A stretch of DNA of 64,000 nt. Source: Streptomyces sp. S.PNR 29 (lineage in GTDB: Bacteria > Actinomycetota > Actinomycetes > Streptomycetales > Streptomycetaceae). The notes beneath the pieces are model-generated. The model was not told the origin of the DNA, searched no databases, and saw only the letters and a program-made list of their open reading frames with translations. The stretch is from contig NZ_JANUQM010000006.1 in the NCBI RefSeq assembly GCF_030386795.1, forward strand, positions 126,601-190,600. The letters are read 5' to 3'. This document shows, one piece after another, positions 15,295-26,346 of this stretch; position 1 is the first letter of the stretch, and the number at the start of each line of letters is the position of its first letter. Both the position numbers and the translations under genes were made by a program.

Positions 15295-18028
15295 GCGGGG
15301 GCGTGTGGACGCGCCCTGGGTCCGCACCCGGCTGCGCGCCGCCCCGGGAGCCGCGTGCGCGCTGGCGCTGCTGGTGGCGCTGACCGCGTGCCTGGCCGCC
15401 GCGTTCCCGCGGGCGCTGGACCGGTACGACGACGCCGGCCTGCACCGGGCCGTCGAGCGGGCCCGCCCCGAGCGGACCAGCGTGCAGCTGTTCGCCCCCC
15501 AGCCCGACCTCACCCTGCCCCAGGAGCAACGGGAGGAGGCGCTGCGCCCGGACGCGGTCGGCAAGCGGTACGCGAAGGTCCTCGCCGCCGTGGAGCGGCC
15601 GCTCGTCGCCGACCCGGACCGGTCGGCGTACGGGGTGCGCACCCTCCACAGCATGGAGGTGCCGGACCCCTGGCTGCCCCGGCCGAGGGGGCTGCCCGCG
15701 CAGGTGGTCCTCGCCGCGCAGCACGGCCTGGCGGACCACTCCCGGCTACGAGCAGGCCGCCTGCCGCGTGCGACCGGCACGGTGACCGCCGCGACGCGGA
15801 GCGTGGAGGCCGCCGTCACCGAGGCCACCGCCGAGAGCCTGCACATCAAGGTGGGCTCGGTGATCCACGTACCCGGTGTCGAGCGCGCCCCGCTCGCCGT
15901 CCACGTCACCGGCATCGTCACCCCGCGCGACCCGGGCGGCGCCTACTGGGCGACCCTGGCCCTGCTGCGCACCCCGTCCCTGGTTCCGCTGCCGGGGTCC
16001 TCGGGCCCGGACCAGCTCAAGTACTGGCTCGGCGCGCTGCTGCTCCCCTCGGAGGCCGCCCCCGTGATGCTGGGCACGGCCGGAGAGCCCCTGCGCTACT
16101 GGCAGCTGGCCCCCGACGCCGGCGCGCTGCACGCCCACGACCTCGACCGGCTGAAGTCCGCCGTCGCCGCCCTGGAGTCCGGGCCGGGCCTGCGCACGGT
16201 GCGCGCGGTGACCGACCCGGCCACGGAGGTGGAGACAGAGCTCGACGACGTCCTCACCTCCTACTCCCGGCTGCGTGGGGGCATCGGCCCGCTCGTGGCC
16301 GTCGCCGCGTTCGGCACCGGCACGGTCGCCGCCGTGGTGCTGCTGATGGCGAGCGGCCTCGCCGCCGACCGCCGCCGCGCCGAACTCGCCCTGCTGCGCG
16401 CACGCGGGGCGTCGCTGCCGGGTCTGGCGGGGCGGCTGCTGGCCGAGACGGCGGTCGTGGCGCTGCCCGCCGGCGCGCTGGGCCTCGCGGCGGCGCTGCT
16501 GGCCGTGCCCGGGGGCCGCGTCCGGTACGCCGTGGCGGCCGCCCTGACGGTGACCCTGCTGGCCTGCGCCGCGCTGCCGCTGCGCGCCGCCGCCGAGCAC
16601 CGTGCCGTACGCGTCCACGGTGCCCGTCAGGACGTCGTCGCCGTGCGCCCGTCGCGGCGCCGTACGGTCGCCGAGCTCACCCTGCTCGTGCTGACGGCGG
16701 GGGCGGTGGTGGCGCTGCGCAGACGGGGCACGTCGGACGGGTCGGACGCTGCGGGGGACCAACTGGTCGCGCTGGCGCCGGTGCTGGTGGGGATGATCGC
16801 GGCCCTGTTGCTGGTCCGGCTGTACCCCCTCCCCCTGCGCCGGCTGGCGCGCCCGGCCGGGCGGCTGCGCGGGGCGGTGGGCCACCTCTCCCTGGCTCGC
16901 GCGGGCCGCACGTCCGTCTCCGCGGTGCTGCCGTTGCTGGCCCTGCTGACCGCGCTGACCACGGCCGCGTTCGGCGGGTCGGTCCTGGCGGGCGTGGACG
17001 GGGCGCGCGACCGGGCGGCACTCCTCGCCGTCGGCGCCGACGCGCGCGTAGAAGCGATCCATCCGCTGCCGTCCGACCTGACCGACCGGGTACGCCGGAC
17101 ACCCGGCGTACGCGCGGTCGCCCCGGTGAGCATCGCCTACCACGCCAACCCCGAGGACGGCCCGGTGTCGGTCCCCGTCGCGGGCGTCGAGCCCGGCAGT
17201 TACGCGGCGCTGGCGGCGAGGACGGGGCTGGGGACGTTCGGGAAGGGCGAGCTGAGCGCGCGGCACAGCGGTGCGCTCCCCGCCCTGGCCTCCCCCGCCG
17301 TGGCCCGGCGCTACGGCACCCGGCCCTTCCCGGTGCGCATGGAGGACGGCACCGCCGTCACCGTCCGCATCACCCTGGTACGGGACCGGACCCCGGCCGT
17401 CGTCGGCGACGACTTCCTGGTCGTGGACCGCGCCGGCCTCAGCGCCCGCGCCGCCCGGCCGACCGCGCTGCTCCTGACGGGCGGCCGGCTGGACGCGGGG
17501 GCGCTGCGCAAGGCGACCGGCGAGACGGCGGACGTGCAGCTGCGCGCCGAGGAGCGGGCCCGGTACGTCGACTCGCCCCTGCAGTCCGGCGCCGAACGCG
17601 TCTACGCGGCAGCGGTGGCGGCCGGCGCGGGGTACGCCGTCCTCGCCCTGCTGCTGTCCCTGCTGCGCGCCGCCCCCGAACGCACCGCGCTGCTCGCCCG
17701 CCTCCGCACCATGGGCCTCACCCGCTCCCAGGGCCGCCGCCTCCTCGTCCTGGAGTCCCTCCCCCAGGCCGCCCTCGCCGCGGCCGGCGGCACCCTCACG
17801 GGCTGGGCCACCATCCGCCTCCTCGCCCCCGGCATCGACCTGACCGCCATCGCCCTCGCCTCGACCCCGTCCCCTTCGGGCCGCTCCGAGCTGCACACGG
17901 ACCCCCTGTCCCTGGGGGTGCCCGCGGCGGCGGTTCTGGTGGTGGCGGTGGGGGTCACGGGGGCGCAGGCGTGGTGGGCGGGGCGGCGGGGAGCGGTGGC
18001 CGAGCTGAGGGCGGGGGACGCGAGATGA
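15281..18028 (+). CDS. ABC transporter permease, FtsX/MacB type (second subunit, 915 residues)
   Basis: The architecture is as in the first permease: an N-terminal helix (CALALLVALTACLAAAF), an extracytoplasmic domain to about residue 330, FtsX block one (ELALLRARGASLPGLAGRLL) with several helices, a second extracytoplasmic domain, and a last FtsX block (LLARLRTMGLTRSQGRRLLVLE) with closing helices. ATG overlaps the relic ORF stop (ATGAGTGA). With the first permease and the downstream ATPase it should form a heteromeric MacB-like complex that moves substrates from membrane or periplasm-like space outward, or acts mechanically on cell-wall enzymes. The substrate is unknown. Confidence 0.85.
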   Translation: MSEAVRGRVDAPWVRTRLRAAPGAACALALLVALTACLAAAFPRALDRYDDAGLHRAVERARPERTSVQLFAPQPDLTLPQEQREEALRPDAVGKRYAKVLAAVERPLVADPDRSAYGVRTLHSMEVPDPWLPRPRGLPAQVVLAAQHGLADHSRLRAGRLPRATGTVTAATRSVEAAVTEATAESLHIKVGSVIHVPGVERAPLAVHVTGIVTPRDPGGAYWATLALLRTPSLVPLPGSSGPDQLKYWLGALLLPSEAAPVMLGTAGEPLRYWQLAPDAGALHAHDLDRLKSAVAALESGPGLRTVRAVTDPATEVETELDDVLTSYSRLRGGIGPLVAVAAFGTGTVAAVVLLMASGLAADRRRAELALLRARGASLPGLAGRLLAETAVVALPAGALGLAAALLAVPGGRVRYAVAAALTVTLLACAALPLRAAAEHRAVRVHGARQDVVAVRPSRRRTVAELTLLVLTAGAVVALRRRGTSDGSDAAGDQLVALAPVLVGMIAALLLVRLYPLPLRRLARPAGRLRGAVGHLSLARAGRTSVSAVLPLLALLTALTTAAFGGSVLAGVDGARDRAALLAVGADARVEAIHPLPSDLTDRVRRTPGVRAVAPVSIAYHANPEDGPVSVPVAGVEPGSYAALAARTGLGTFGKGELSARHSGALPALASPAVARRYGTRPFPVRMEDGTAVTVRITLVRDRTPAVVGDDFLVVDRAGLSARAARPTALLLTGGRLDAGALRKATGETADVQLRAEERARYVDSPLQSGAERVYAAAVAAGAGYAVLALLLSLLRAAPERTALLARLRTMGLTRSQGRRLLVLESLPQAALAAAGGTLTGWATIRLLAPGIDLTAIALASTPSPSGRSELHTDPLSLGVPAAAVLVVAVGVTGAQAWWAGRRGAVAELRAGDAR

Positions 18029-18074
18029 GGCACCGCCCCGGCACACACCCAGGCCCGCTGTCCAGGAGACCGAG

Positions 18075-19034
18075 ATGACGACGAACCCCACGCTCACCGA
18101 CCTGGCCGACCGCGCCACCGCCGCCCGCAACCGTCCCGCGTACGGCCACGACGCCCTGATCACCTGTGACCGGCTGGTCCGCATCTTCACCACGGACGGC
18201 GTGGAGGTCCAGGCCCTCCAGGGCCTCGACCTCCTCGTCCGTGAGGGCGAGCTCATGGCTCTCGTGGGGGCCTCCGGCAGCGGGAAGTCCACGCTCATGA
18301 ACATCCTGGCCGGACTGGACACGCCGACCGCGGGAGCGGCCCGCGTCGCCGGCCGCGACCTGCTCACGATGACCGCCAAGGACCGCCTCGCCTACCGCCG
18401 CGAGGTCGTCGGCTTCGTCTGGCAGCAGACCTCCCGCAACCTCCTCCCGTACCTCACCGCCGCCCAGAACGTCGCCCTCCCGATGCAGCTGACCGGCGCC
18501 CGGGGCACAGGCCGCCGCGCCCGCGCCGAACGTGCCCTGGAACTCCTGGAGTTGCTGGACGTGGCCGACTGCCGCGACCGCCACCCGCACCAGATGTCCG
18601 GCGGCCAGCAGCAACGTGTGGCGATCGCCGTGGCCCTCGCCAACGCTCCGGCGGTCCTGCTCGCCGACGAACCCACCGGCGAACTCGACTCCCACACCGC
18701 GGAGCAGATCTTCGCCGCCTTCCGCACCGCGAACGAGCAGCTCGGCACCACCATCGTGATCGTCACCCACGACCAGGCGGTGGCCGGCGAGGTCCGCCGC
18801 ACGGTCGCCATCCGTGACGGCCGCACCTCCACGGAGGTCCTGCGCCGCAGCGAGGTGGACGCGGCGACCGGCCACGAGACGATGGTGGCCCGCGAGTACG
18901 CCATGCTGGACCGCGCGGGCCGCCTCCAGCTCCCCGCCGAGTACACCGAGGCCCTCGGCATGCGCGACCGCGTGGCGCTGGAACTGGAGCCGGACCACAT
19001 CGCCGTGTGGCCGGACGACACCGGCGACGGCTGA
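18075..19034 (+). CDS. ABC transporter ATP-binding protein (MacB/LolD type) with AbrB-like tail
   Basis: Walker A is GASGSGKST, the signature is MSGGQQQRVAIA, Walker B is VLLADEPTGELD, and the H-loop is IVTHD. All are intact, and the pattern is that of LolD/MacB-type ATPases that pair with FtsX permeases, two of which lie directly upstream (46-base gap, AGGAGACCGAG ribosome site). The oddity is the C-terminus: residues about 276-315 (LDRAGRLQLPAEYTEALGM, DRVALELEPDHIAVWP) look like one SpoVT/AbrB swapped-hairpin unit, normally a DNA-binding or dimerisation element. This could dimerise the ATPase or link transport to gene control; only the sequence resemblance is seen. Confidence 0.88.
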   Translation: MTTNPTLTDLADRATAARNRPAYGHDALITCDRLVRIFTTDGVEVQALQGLDLLVREGELMALVGASGSGKSTLMNILAGLDTPTAGAARVAGRDLLTMTAKDRLAYRREVVGFVWQQTSRNLLPYLTAAQNVALPMQLTGARGTGRRARAERALELLELLDVADCRDRHPHQMSGGQQQRVAIAVALANAPAVLLADEPTGELDSHTAEQIFAAFRTANEQLGTTIVIVTHDQAVAGEVRRTVAIRDGRTSTEVLRRSEVDAATGHETMVAREYAMLDRAGRLQLPAEYTEALGMRDRVALELEPDHIAVWPDDTGDG

Positions 19035-19049
19035 TCCGCCACGCCGAGG

Positions 19050-19733
19050 TCAGCGGACGCTGACGTCCAGCGCCCCGAGTCCCGCACGTCGTACGGCGAT
19101 CGAGCCGTACGGCGTGCGCAGTCGCAGCCAGGCCCCCGACGAGAGCAACGCCAGGTCTTCCTCGCGCGCGCCCCGCGCGGGACGCAGGAATCCCAGCGAC
19201 TGCGCCGCGTGCACGGCCCGCACCGGAAGCCGGGTCTCCCCGACCGTCCGGGACCAGATCTCCTTCCCGATCCGGTCGAGCTCGGCCCGCGTACGCCCCT
19301 CGGGCGGCAGTTCCCGCGTACGGGCCCGGAACTCGGCGACCGCGGCGGCGACGAGGGCGCGCAGGGCGTCCGGCGCCGGCAGCCCCGGCTCGGCCCGCCA
19401 GCCGCCGCGCGGCGGCAGCACGCCCGCCCAGGGCGGCCCGGTCACCGCACCGGGAACACCTGCCGTGGCCCCCGGCTCGTCGACCGACTCCAGCAGCTCA
19501 CCAGCGGACACGGTGACGTCGAGCGTGACGTCGAGCCCGTTCTCGTACGGCTTCGCCAGCCGTACCGCGCGGACCGCCAGCACCTCGAAGGACGGCGGCC
19601 GCCCGAAGACGGCGAGCGCGGTGCCGGCCGCCTGCAGGCGCACCGCGGCCGACCGGTCGTAGTGGAGCAGCCGGGAGAGGAAGGCCGCGAGATCCGCCGC
19701 CTCCCCCTCGTCGGCGAGGTGGAGCACCGTCAT
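19050..19733 (-). CDS. Hypothetical protein, 227 residues
   Basis: ATG overlaps the stop of the upstream thioesterase gene (ATGA), so the pair is co-translated. The protein has no signal peptide or membrane helix. It opens with a helical segment (DLAAFLSRLLHYDRSAAVRLQ), a beta segment around ALAVFGRPPSFEVLAVRAVRL, a central Pro/Gly-rich region with GVLPPRGGW, and a C-terminal helical part ending in LRTPYGSIAVRRAGLGALDVSV. I do not recognise the family or any catalytic motif. The ORF extends upstream into the thioesterase gene, but this start has the coupled position. It is convergent with the ABC ATPase gene, 15 bases apart. Confidence 0.75.
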   Translation of the reverse strand: MTVLHLADEGEAADLAAFLSRLLHYDRSAAVRLQAAGTALAVFGRPPSFEVLAVRAVRLAKPYENGLDVTLDVTVSAGELLESVDEPGATAGVPGAVTGPPWAGVLPPRGGWRAEPGLPAPDALRALVAAAVAEFRARTRELPPEGRTRAELDRIGKEIWSRTVGETRLPVRAVHAAQSLGFLRPARGAREEDLALLSSGAWLRLRTPYGSIAVRRAGLGALDVSVR

Positions 19734-20140
19734 GCGGCGACGGCCTCCTCCTCGGTCTCCTGGTACTCGCGGAGGAACTCCCGCTCCTCCGCGGTGATCC
19801 GGCGCGGCCGCTGTGCCTCGAAGTCGAACGGCACTATCACCGTCGACGCGCGGACGTAGATCTGGTCGCCGTCCTTGACCTCGTAGGCGAGGGTGAAGGA
19901 CGCCGCCCTGATCTCCGTGACCCACAGCTCGATGTCCACCGGCGCGTGCCGGTGGACGAGCTGCCGCTTGTAGTCGATCTCGTGGCGCGCCACCACCGAC
20001 CCCTGCTGGAAGTCCTTGTCCGGGCGGAACAGGAAGTCGATACGGGCCTCCTCCAGGTAGCGGAGGAAGACGACGTTGTTGACGTGGCCGTACGCGTCCA
20101 TGTCCGCCCAGCGCAGCGGGCAGCGGTAGATGTGCCGCAA
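19730..20140 (-). CDS. Acyl-CoA thioesterase, 4HBT (hot-dog) family
   Basis: The hot-dog thioesterase signature WADMDAYGHVNN with VVFLRYLEEAR is near the N-terminus and includes the catalytic-type Asp and the helix of the 4-hydroxybenzoyl-CoA thioesterase family. DYKRQLVHRHAPVDIELWV and SFTLAYEV follow as expected strands. TTG at 20140 is chosen because it lies two bases after the ettA stop, has GGGG six bases upstream, and gives the usual length of about 136 residues; longer frames run into ettA. It hydrolyses an acyl-CoA thioester in the cytoplasm; the acyl group is not predictable. Confidence 0.85.
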   Translation of the reverse strand: MRHIYRCPLRWADMDAYGHVNNVVFLRYLEEARIDFLFRPDKDFQQGSVVARHEIDYKRQLVHRHAPVDIELWVTEIRAASFTLAYEVKDGDQIYVRASTVIVPFDFEAQRPRRITAEEREFLREYQETEEEAVAA

Positions 20141-20142
20141 GA

Positions 20143-21807
<1,665 letters not shown>

Positions 21808-22192
21808 GAGAAACCGTCCGGCAGCTTGAAATCTGGCAGTGGGCAGATACAACCCATCTTGCCGTACCGCCACCCCTGGGTGGAAACGCGTATGGCCCAG
21901 GCCCTCCCACCTGGGGCTTCTCCGCTGACGGCTGCGGCTCGCCTGTCACTGCCGGTCACCGTGGACACCACGAGGTCCGCAGGGACGCCTCCTCGGCGGT
22001 CGCCTGCCTGCTGTCCCGGTCCCTGCCTGCCGACAGCCCTCATATGAGCTCACCGCGTACGTGGAGAAGGTGGCTTCTTTCCCCTGCCCTCTGGACTACG
22101 CTCACCACCCGCGCCCTTGGGCCTCGGCCTGCGCGATCGCCCGCCCCCTGCACTCAGTTGGCAGCATGCCCCGCACCCACGCCGAGGAAGCG
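21808..22192. other. Intergenic region between ettA and hsdR
   Basis: This 385-base divergent gap must hold the leftward promoter of ettA and the rightward promoter of the restriction cassette. I see no RNA gene, no long inverted repeat and no convincing small ORF with a ribosome site. It marks the left border of the restriction island; I found no direct repeat matching the right border. Confidence 0.5.
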
Positions 22193-25009
22193 ATGAACAG
22201 CAATGACCATGATTCCCGTCTCCCGGCGGAGGCACGCGCTCGTGCCCTTATCGACCACCAGCTGACTGCCGCGGGCTGGGCGGTGCAGGACCGCAAGGCG
22301 ATGAACCTGTTCGCGGGTGAACCCGGCGTGCACGGTGTCGCGGTGCGGGAGGTCGTGATGGCGCCGGGCCACGGCCGGGTCGACTACCTGCTGTACGTGG
22401 AGAAGAAGGTCGTCGGGGTCATCGAAGCGAAGCCTCAGGGCACGACCCTGTCAGGCGTGGAGTGGCAGTCGGCGATGTACGCCACCGGCTTGCCGCCGGA
22501 GCATCGCAGGCGTGCGCACACGGTGGCTGATCGCATCCCGTTCGTGTTCGAGGCCTCCGGGTCGGAGACTCACTTCAGCAACGGCTACGACCCTGAGCCG
22601 CGGGCCAGGAAGATCTTCAACTTTCCCAAGCCGGCCACCCTCGCACGAATAATTCGGGAAGCACAGGACGACCCCGCCTTTCCGACCTGGCGAGCAAAGG
22701 TGCGGCGCATGCCGCCGCTGAACGTGGAACGGCTGCGGCCCGCGCAGACCGAAGCGATTTCCGGGACCGAGGCATCCCTGGCGGCCCAGCGCGCAGACCG
22801 GTCGCTGATCCAGATGGCCACCGGTGCGGGCAAGACGTACGCCGCCGTGACTCTGTCCTACCGGCTGCTCAAGCACGCGGGATTCAAGCGGGTGCTTTTC
22901 CTGGTCGACCGCAACAACCTGGCCAAGCAGACCGCTGCGGAGTTCAGCAATTACGACACTCCGGACGACGGCCGGAAGTTCACCGAGCTGTATTCGGTCC
23001 AGCGTCTGACCGGGCTGGGGATGCTGGAATCGTCGAACGTGGTGATCTCCACGATCCAGCGCGTCCACTCCGTGCTGCGCGGCAAGGACGTCCCCGAGGG
23101 CGACGACCCCGCGTTGGACAACTTCGTACCGGATGCCCCGGTGGAGGTCGCCTACAACCCGGACATGCCACCGGAGTCGTTCGACCTGGTGATCGTGGAC
23201 GAGGCCCACCGCTCCATCTACGGGGCTTGGAAGGGCGTACTGGAGTACTTCGACGCCCACATCCTGGGGCTCACGGCCACGCCGGGCAAGCAGACGTTCG
23301 CGTTCTTCCGCCAGAACCTCGTCTCGCAGTACACGTACACCCAGTCGGTGGCCGACGGCGTGAACGTGGACTTCGACATCTACCGCATCAAGACGGAGGT
23401 CTCGCAGAACGGCTCGAAGATCGAGGCCGGCACGTTCGTGCCCAAGGTCGACCGCCGCACCCGCGTGCAGCGCATCGAGGCCATCGACGAAGAGGTCGAA
23501 TACAAGAAGAGCCAACTGGACCGGGCGGTGCAGAACCCCAACCAGATCCGCACCGTCCTGGAGACCTTCCGCGACCGGCTTTTCACCGAAATCTTCCCCG
23601 GCCGCACCGCGGTCCCCAAGACACTGATCTTCTGCAAGGACGACACCCACGCCGAGGAAGTCGTCACACAGGTGCGGCAGGTATTCGGCAAGGGCAATGA
23701 CTTCGCCGCGAAAATCACCTACCAGGCCAAGGACCCCGAAGGCCACCTGCAGGCCTTCCGCACCTCCGCGCGTCTGCGGATCGCGGTCACGGTGGACATG
23801 ATCGCCACCGGCACGGACGTCAAGCCGCTGGAGTGCGTGTTCTTCCTGCGGGACGTGCGCAGCGCGCAGTACTTCGAGCAGATGAAGGGCCGGGGTGCGC
23901 GCACGATCCCCAAGCCCGACTTCCAGGCCGTCACCCCTGACTCCCAGCAGAGCCCGGTTGCCCAGGAGAAGACGAGGTTCGTCATCGTCGACGCCATCGG
24001 CGTCACCGAGCACGGCTTCGTGGACCCGCCGCTGATGCGCAAGAAAGGCATCAGCCTGGAAAAACTCCTGGACAAGACCGCGAACCTGACGATCACCGAG
24101 GACGAGACGGCCACCCTGGCCTCCCGCCTGGCAGCCCTGGAGCTCCAGGTCACCCCGGCTGAGCGGGCCGAGCTCGACAAGGTCGCCGGTCAGCCCCTCA
24201 AGCGGATCGTCAAGAAGCTGGTCGAGGCGTGCGACCCCGAGAACCAGGCTGAAGCCGTCGAGGCCGCCGGTGAGAGCGCGGACCGTGACCAGGTGGTGGA
24301 GGACCTGATCGAGAAGGCCATCACCCCGCTGGCGGCCAATCCCGAGCTGCGTACGCGGATCATGGAACTGCGCCGCCGGCACGACCTGATCATCGACGAC
24401 ACGAACCCCGACACCCTGCTTGAGGCCTACGGCGTACGTGCCGAGGACAAGGCTCGTGAGATCGTCGCGGACTGGCGCGCCTACCTGGACGAGCACCGCG
24501 CGGAGATCTCCGCGATCCAGGTCCTGCAGCAGGCGGAGGAATCCGGTTCGAAGCCCCCCGGGGGCGCGTTCGCCCACATCAAGGAGCTGGCGGACCGCAT
24601 CGCCCGCCCGCCGCACCGGTGGACCCCACAGCGGCTGTGGGAAGCCTACGAGCAGGTGGAGAAGGGACGGGTGCGTCCGAACGCACACGCCCAGGTCACG
24701 GACCTGGTCTCCCTGCTGCGCTTTACCCTTGCAGCCGACGACGAGCTGGTGCCGTACGCGGAAAAGGTCCGCGAGCGCTACCGGGGCTGGCTGTTTCAGC
24801 AGGAGCAGGCCGGCGTCGTCTTCACCGATACGCAGAAGTGGTGGCTGGACAACATGGCCGACGTGATCGCGTCCTCGGCCGGAATCGATGTCGACCAGCT
24901 CGACGGCGCCCCGTTCGACGAGCGCGGCGGCATCGACGGCGCTCTGCGTGACCTGGGTGCCCAGGCCGGGACCCTCCTGGCGAGCCTGAACAAGGAGCTG
25001 ACCGCGTGA
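22193..25009 (+). CDS. hsdR: Type I restriction enzyme R subunit (HsdR), DEAH helicase-nuclease
   Basis: The N-terminal PD-(D/E)xK nuclease shows D64 (RVDYLL) and E78-A-K80. The superfamily 2 motor has Walker A MATGAGKT (K214), D336-E-A-H (motif II), LTATPG (motif III) and QMKGRGARTI (motif VI). The C-terminal half (about residues 640-938) matches the EcoEI-type R C-terminal region. At 938 residues it is full length. ATG at 22193 (MNSNDHDS) is preceded by GAGGAAG. HsdR translocates and cuts unmodified foreign DNA with HsdM and HsdS, both encoded downstream. The hsdS start overlaps its stop (GTGA), so the two are coupled. Confidence 0.93.
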   Translation: MNSNDHDSRLPAEARARALIDHQLTAAGWAVQDRKAMNLFAGEPGVHGVAVREVVMAPGHGRVDYLLYVEKKVVGVIEAKPQGTTLSGVEWQSAMYATGLPPEHRRRAHTVADRIPFVFEASGSETHFSNGYDPEPRARKIFNFPKPATLARIIREAQDDPAFPTWRAKVRRMPPLNVERLRPAQTEAISGTEASLAAQRADRSLIQMATGAGKTYAAVTLSYRLLKHAGFKRVLFLVDRNNLAKQTAAEFSNYDTPDDGRKFTELYSVQRLTGLGMLESSNVVISTIQRVHSVLRGKDVPEGDDPALDNFVPDAPVEVAYNPDMPPESFDLVIVDEAHRSIYGAWKGVLEYFDAHILGLTATPGKQTFAFFRQNLVSQYTYTQSVADGVNVDFDIYRIKTEVSQNGSKIEAGTFVPKVDRRTRVQRIEAIDEEVEYKKSQLDRAVQNPNQIRTVLETFRDRLFTEIFPGRTAVPKTLIFCKDDTHAEEVVTQVRQVFGKGNDFAAKITYQAKDPEGHLQAFRTSARLRIAVTVDMIATGTDVKPLECVFFLRDVRSAQYFEQMKGRGARTIPKPDFQAVTPDSQQSPVAQEKTRFVIVDAIGVTEHGFVDPPLMRKKGISLEKLLDKTANLTITEDETATLASRLAALELQVTPAERAELDKVAGQPLKRIVKKLVEACDPENQAEAVEAAGESADRDQVVEDLIEKAITPLAANPELRTRIMELRRRHDLIIDDTNPDTLLEAYGVRAEDKAREIVADWRAYLDEHRAEISAIQVLQQAEESGSKPPGGAFAHIKELADRIARPPHRWTPQRLWEAYEQVEKGRVRPNAHAQVTDLVSLLRFTLAADDELVPYAEKVRERYRGWLFQQEQAGVVFTDTQKWWLDNMADVIASSAGIDVDQLDGAPFDERGGIDGALRDLGAQAGTLLASLNKELTA

Positions 25010-26346
25010 CGCCTGTCTTCCAGACCGTCGGCGAGGTCGCGGCGGTCGATTCCGGCCCCGCCTTCAAAAGCGCCCACTTCGGTGGACCGGACGAAGGAGT
25101 CCGGTTGCTCCGAGGCGACAACATCGCACCCGGGGCACTGCGATGGGACCGCACGAAGACCTGGCCGGAGTCGATGCTCGCGGGTTATGAGCACCTGGCG
25201 ATCCAGGAGGGGGATCTCATCCTCGGGATGGACCGCCCGCTCATCTCCGCGGGCCTCAAGCTCGCCCGGGTTCGTCCCGGTGACCTCCCCGCACTGCTCG
25301 TCCAGCGCGTCGCCCGCATTCGCCCCCACTCGGTCGACGGCGCTTACCTTTATCACTGGCTCAGCGGTCCCGAGTTCCGGCAGCATCTCAAGGGTTCAGC
25401 CACCGGCACCCAGCTGCCCCATGTGACCCTCAAGAGCATCAAGGGATTCAAGGTCCCGCGCTTCGGTGAAGCCGCCGAAGCACGCATCGTCGAAGTGCTG
25501 GAGGACCACCTCTCCCGCCTCGACGCGGGCGTCGACTACCTCGACGCTGCGGAGCGGCGTCTTGGGTCACTTCGCCGCGCTCTGCTCAACGACGCGTTTT
25601 TCCCAGCCCGGACAGCAGAGCACGCTGCCACCGCAGCTCCCGCGAGCGGCCCCGAAGGGTGGCGGACTGTGGCTCTGCCCGAAGTCGCGGCGATTCAGGG
25701 TGGTATCCAGAAGCAGGCCAAGCGCCACCCTGTGCTGAACAAGTTCCCTTTCCTGCGGGTCGCGAACGTGACCTCGACGGGGCTCGACCTGACCGAGGTG
25801 CACGAGGTCGAGCTCTTCGAGGGTGAGATCGACAAGTACCGTCTACGCAAGGGGGACTTGCTGGTTGTCGAGGGAAACGGCAGTCCCGACCAGATCGGCC
25901 GTGCGGCTGTCTGGGACGGGAGCATTCCCGACGCCGTGCACCAGAACCACCTGATCCGCGTGCGCCCTGGTGACGAAATCGATCCGGGGTACCTCGGCTT
26001 GGTCTGGAACTCCCCGAAGATCCGGGAGCACCTGTCTCGTGTCTCAAGTTCCTCAAGCGGACTCCACACCCTCAGCGTGAGGAAACTGCAGCAGGTCATG
26101 ATTCCGCTTGCTCCGTTCGCCGATCAGCAGCGAATCGTCGCAGTGACCGAGAGCAGGCTCTCCCGGCTCGACCTCCAAGCGCAGCACATCGCCGTTGCCC
26201 GTCGTCGAGCGGCATCCCTGCGCCGTTCGCTCCTGGCAGCCGCTTTCTCCGGCCGGCTGACCGGCGTGGCCTCCGAGGTCGAGCAGGCCGAGGAAGCCGC
26301 CGCCGACGCTGCCGGGGACCTGACCGATGAGGGGATCCCGCTCTGA
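25006..26346 (+). CDS. hsdS: Type I restriction-modification specificity subunit (HsdS)
   Basis: Two target-recognition domains (about residues 1-150 and 210-370) are each followed by a conserved helical spacer: RIVEVLEDHLSRLDAGVDY with LGSLRRALLNDAF, and RIVAVTESRLSRLDLQ with AASLRRSLLAAAF. The internal repeat with coiled helices is the hallmark of HsdS. Typical phrases are LLRGDNIAPGALRW, LPHVTLKSIKGFKVP in the first half and FLRVANVTSTGLDL, LSVRKLQQVMIPLAP in the second. It names the DNA target for both methylation and cleavage. The GTG start overlaps the hsdR stop, and the next gene overlaps its stop by one base. Confidence 0.93.
   Translation: MTPVFQTVGEVAAVDSGPAFKSAHFGGPDEGVRLLRGDNIAPGALRWDRTKTWPESMLAGYEHLAIQEGDLILGMDRPLISAGLKLARVRPGDLPALLVQRVARIRPHSVDGAYLYHWLSGPEFRQHLKGSATGTQLPHVTLKSIKGFKVPRFGEAAEARIVEVLEDHLSRLDAGVDYLDAAERRLGSLRRALLNDAFFPARTAEHAATAAPASGPEGWRTVALPEVAAIQGGIQKQAKRHPVLNKFPFLRVANVTSTGLDLTEVHEVELFEGEIDKYRLRKGDLLVVEGNGSPDQIGRAAVWDGSIPDAVHQNHLIRVRPGDEIDPGYLGLVWNSPKIREHLSRVSSSSSGLHTLSVRKLQQVMIPLAPFADQQRIVAVTESRLSRLDLQAQHIAVARRRAASLRRSLLAAAFSGRLTGVASEVEQAEEAAADAAGDLTDEGIPL

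Noticed and set aside
15746..18379. 877-codon antisense ORF over the second permease
   Set aside because: Shadow frame with no membrane helices or motifs; the sense frame has the FtsX features.
22451..24688. 745-codon antisense ORF over hsdR
   Set aside because: Shadow of the helicase gene; all motor and nuclease motifs are in the sense frame.
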